DNA from: Bradyrhizobium algeriense
GTDB lineage: Bacteria; Pseudomonadota; Alphaproteobacteria; Rhizobiales; Xanthobacteraceae
DNA length: 64,000 nucleotides
Assembly: GCF_003062295.1 (NCBI RefSeq)
Contig: NZ_PYCN01000017.1
Span: 103,392 to 167,391 of the forward strand
Direction of reading: 5' to 3'
The notes beneath the pieces were generated by a model, which worked only from the letters and a program-made list of their open reading frames with translations, did not search any database and had not been told where the DNA came from. Position numbers and translations under genes: made by a program. Positions 62,385 through 64,000 of this stretch are shown in pieces. Each line of letters opens with the position of its first letter. Position 1 is the stretch's first letter.

Positions 62385-63445
62385 GCCGCCGCCAGCGGGC
62401 GGACGCGGAGCGCGCCGCGCAGGCCGGCAGCGGTGCCCACCAAAATACCGGCGAAGGCAATCAGCGACGCCAGCGCCAGCGTGGAAAATCCCGTCAGCCC
62501 CTGCCCGATCGAGCAACCGAACGCCATCACACCGCCCGCGCCCATCAACGCCGCGCCGCCGCCGGATCGCAGCATGTGGCGCGGCGATTGAAAGCCCTCA
62601 AGCTGAAAGCGGCCGGTCAGCAGCGCCGTGACGAGGCTGCCGGCAAGCACGCCGAACACCGTGACGATGCCGAAATTCAGCGTCGATCCCGTCGACAGCA
62701 TGACATATTGAAGTGCGTCCGCGATCGGCGCGATGAAGGTGAGCGAGGTCACCGGCGTCGGATTGAAATCGTCGGCGCCGAGATAGCCGGTCGCGAACCA
62801 GCCGGCCGCCACCAGCAGGCCGACCGCGAGACCCGCGGCGATCTGGCCCGGCGAGCGCCGGAACGCAGGGTGCACAAAGGCGAAGATGATCAACGCCGCC
62901 GAGATGATCGAGGCCGCCAGCATCCGCGCGGCCGTTGCGCTCAAGCCTGCCGCCGCGAGCAGCGCGGGCACCGAGTTTGCCGTGGCCGTGGTCTGCGATG
63001 CGCCGACCATCGCGATGCGCGCCGGCGCGATCAGGCCCTTCAGCGTCATCTGGGCGAAGATCGCCAGCACGACCACCACCACGAACGAACGGAGATTGCC
63101 GCGCCCGAGCAGCACCAGCGCGCGCGATCCGCAGCCGTTCGACAGCACCATGCCGTAGCCGAACAAGAGGCCGCCGAAGAACATCACCGGCGCGGAGAAA
63201 GATGGTTGCAGATAGATCGATTTGCCGATATCGGCGAGGCCTGCCGCCGCCAGCAATTGCGTACCGGCAACGGCAACGCCGATCGCCAGCGCATAGGTCC
63301 GCACCAGCCGGCCATCGCCTTCCGCCCAAAAGCCCCGCAGACTGCTGAGCAGGCAAAATCCGCTCAGCAGGCCGACCGATCCATAGACGAGACCGATCAG
63401 CAGTCCGCTGATGACGACAATATTGGCACTGTCCAGCACCGGCAT
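62381..63445 (-). CDS. YeeE/YedE family membrane protein (thiosulfate/sulfur transport)
   Basis: 354 residues from ATG 63445 (CTGGGAA directly upstream). About nine or ten hydrophobic segments. Cysteines characteristic of the family are present: SGFCLLSSLRGFW, VLSNGCGSRALVLLGRGNLRS and MAFGCSIGQGLTGFSTLALAS, where thiosulfate or sulfur is passed along the channel in characterised members. It is convergent with the OsmC fusion gene and overlaps it by four bases. Located next to a sulfite-oxidase-like and an OsmC protein, it suggests a sulfur or thiol-oxidation theme. Confidence 0.92.
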   Translation of the reverse strand: MPVLDSANIVVISGLLIGLVYGSVGLLSGFCLLSSLRGFWAEGDGRLVRTYALAIGVAVAGTQLLAAAGLADIGKSIYLQPSFSAPVMFFGGLLFGYGMVLSNGCGSRALVLLGRGNLRSFVVVVVLAIFAQMTLKGLIAPARIAMVGASQTTATANSVPALLAAAGLSATAARMLAASIISAALIIFAFVHPAFRRSPGQIAAGLAVGLLVAAGWFATGYLGADDFNPTPVTSLTFIAPIADALQYVMLSTGSTLNFGIVTVFGVLAGSLVTALLTGRFQLEGFQSPRHMLRSGGGAALMGAGGVMAFGCSIGQGLTGFSTLALASLIAFAGILVGTAAGLRGALRVRPLAAA

Positions 63446-63645
63446 TTCCCAGTTTTCTCGCGCGGCCGCCCGGCCGTCATCGCTCAAATAGGAAGCAATT
63501 TCCGTGCTGCTATTACGTTGGAAGCATGGGGCCGTCCACGGCCTACCGATGCAGAGAATTAACCTATCGCGCGGCCCAGCGATCGGGGAACAAAACCGTT
63601 GTCGCCGGCCACGGCGGGAGAGATTTGCTTCCGCGAGGCCTAGCA

Positions 63646-64000
63646 TTACAGTTGCCTTTTTGTTTTGACGTGCGCGCGCTGAGCGGCCGCCTGATGAGCT
63701 CTACGCCAGAATGACCATGCGATGATGTGTGCGGGTTGAATACGGTTTCGAGCGAGTCTGATGGCAATGCGGCGGATTTCCTGGATTGACCAACGGATCA
63801 GCGGCGCCGTGGTTGTGTTTTGGCTTTTGCCGTGGGGCGCCGTTTTGTTTTTTTGGGCGGTGGCGGGTTAGCTCGATGTCGGATCGCGGCCATCATGGCG
63901 AAGGCAAGCATCACCAGGGACACGTGACGGTGCCAGCCATGCCAGGATCTGCTCTCGTTGTGATCGAGCCCGAACTCGTTTTTCGCGGTTTCAAAGCTGT
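63646..64000 (-). pseudogene. IS701-like transposase, C-terminal part, with frame break (5' end outside window)
   Basis: Read on the minus strand from the right edge: SFETAKNEFGLDHNESRSWHGW and then RHVSLVMLAFAMMAAIRHRA, the C-terminal region of IS701-type DDE transposases. That frame ends at TGA 63798-63800. In another frame, directly after an A7 run (plus strand 63850-63856), the expected C-terminal sequence continues as LIRWSIQEIRRIAIRLAR up to TAA at 63646-63648. A one-base backward slip on the A-run would join them; otherwise the gene is frameshifted. The element end presumably lies near 63600, but no inverted repeat could be defined because the other end is outside the window. Confidence 0.8.

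Noticed and set aside
62210..63562. 450-codon plus-strand frame over the yeeE-like gene
   Set aside because: The translation is almost wholly Arg, Gln, His, Ala; it is the shadow of a hydrophobic membrane protein.

Overview
The window looks like chromosomal DNA of an alphaproteobacterium of the Bradyrhizobium / Nitrobacteraceae type. The grounds are high G+C, a gene set rich in acyl-CoA enzymes, branched-chain-amino-acid-type ABC transport and chemoreceptors, and many short palindromic intergenic repeats of the kind scattered through these genomes. This assignment is an inference from style and content; there is no rRNA or marker gene here. No tRNA, rRNA, CRISPR array or phage was seen. The only mobile element is a transposase fragment at the right edge.

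Left third (1-30.6 kb): acyl-CoA metabolism. It holds thiolase-like proteins, four short-chain dehydrogenases, two AMP-forming acyl-CoA synthetases, three crotonase-fold enzymes, two acyl-CoA dehydrogenases, a Baeyer-Villiger-type flavoprotein and a nitronate-monooxygenase-like flavoprotein. Interspersed are PEP carboxylase, HtpX protease, an exported SMP-30-like protein, a secreted M20 amidohydrolase, a YghU-type glutathione transferase and a class V aminotransferase. Inside this stretch, an aminoglycoside-phosphotransferase-fold kinase (13988-14977) lies next to a small DUF6285-like protein (13556-13930), and an ACAD10/11-type acyl-CoA dehydrogenase lies at 20283-21557. Together these match the kinase / helper / dehydratase parts of the route that removes a 4-hydroxyl from acyl-CoAs by phosphorylation and elimination (LvaABC-like; ACAD10/11 in animals). 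The synthetases, dehydrogenases, hydratases and thiolases nearby could supply the remaining steps.

Middle (30.7-49 kb): four tandem methyl-accepting chemotaxis proteins with different sensor regions but nearly identical signalling ends, and an AraC-type regulator between the first two. Next comes a complete acid-sugar (tetronate) pathway, ltnD-otnI-otnK with divergent otnC. A full five-component Liv-type ABC importer with a Tat-type signal on its binding protein follows.

Right third (49-64 kb): a DUF1445 hydro-lyase divergent from a LysR regulator that leads an M20 Zn-hydrolase and a 2-hydroxyacid dehydrogenase; a SUFU-domain gene with a stop at codon 3 behind a good ribosome site; a tartrate-dehydrogenase-like gene; an SDR lacking the usual catalytic Ser and Lys; an NTF2-like protein; an esterase and an amidase in divergent orientation; and a final group of MFS transporter, sulfite-oxidase-like Mo enzyme, alpha/beta-hydrolase-OsmC fusion and convergent YeeE/YedE sulfur transporter. 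The window ends in the 3' part of an IS701-like transposase with a frame break at a run of seven A.

At least eight families of imperfect palindromic repeats fill the gaps between genes. One supplies the C-terminal codons and stop of a thiolase-like gene and another supplies the stop codon of the kinase gene.
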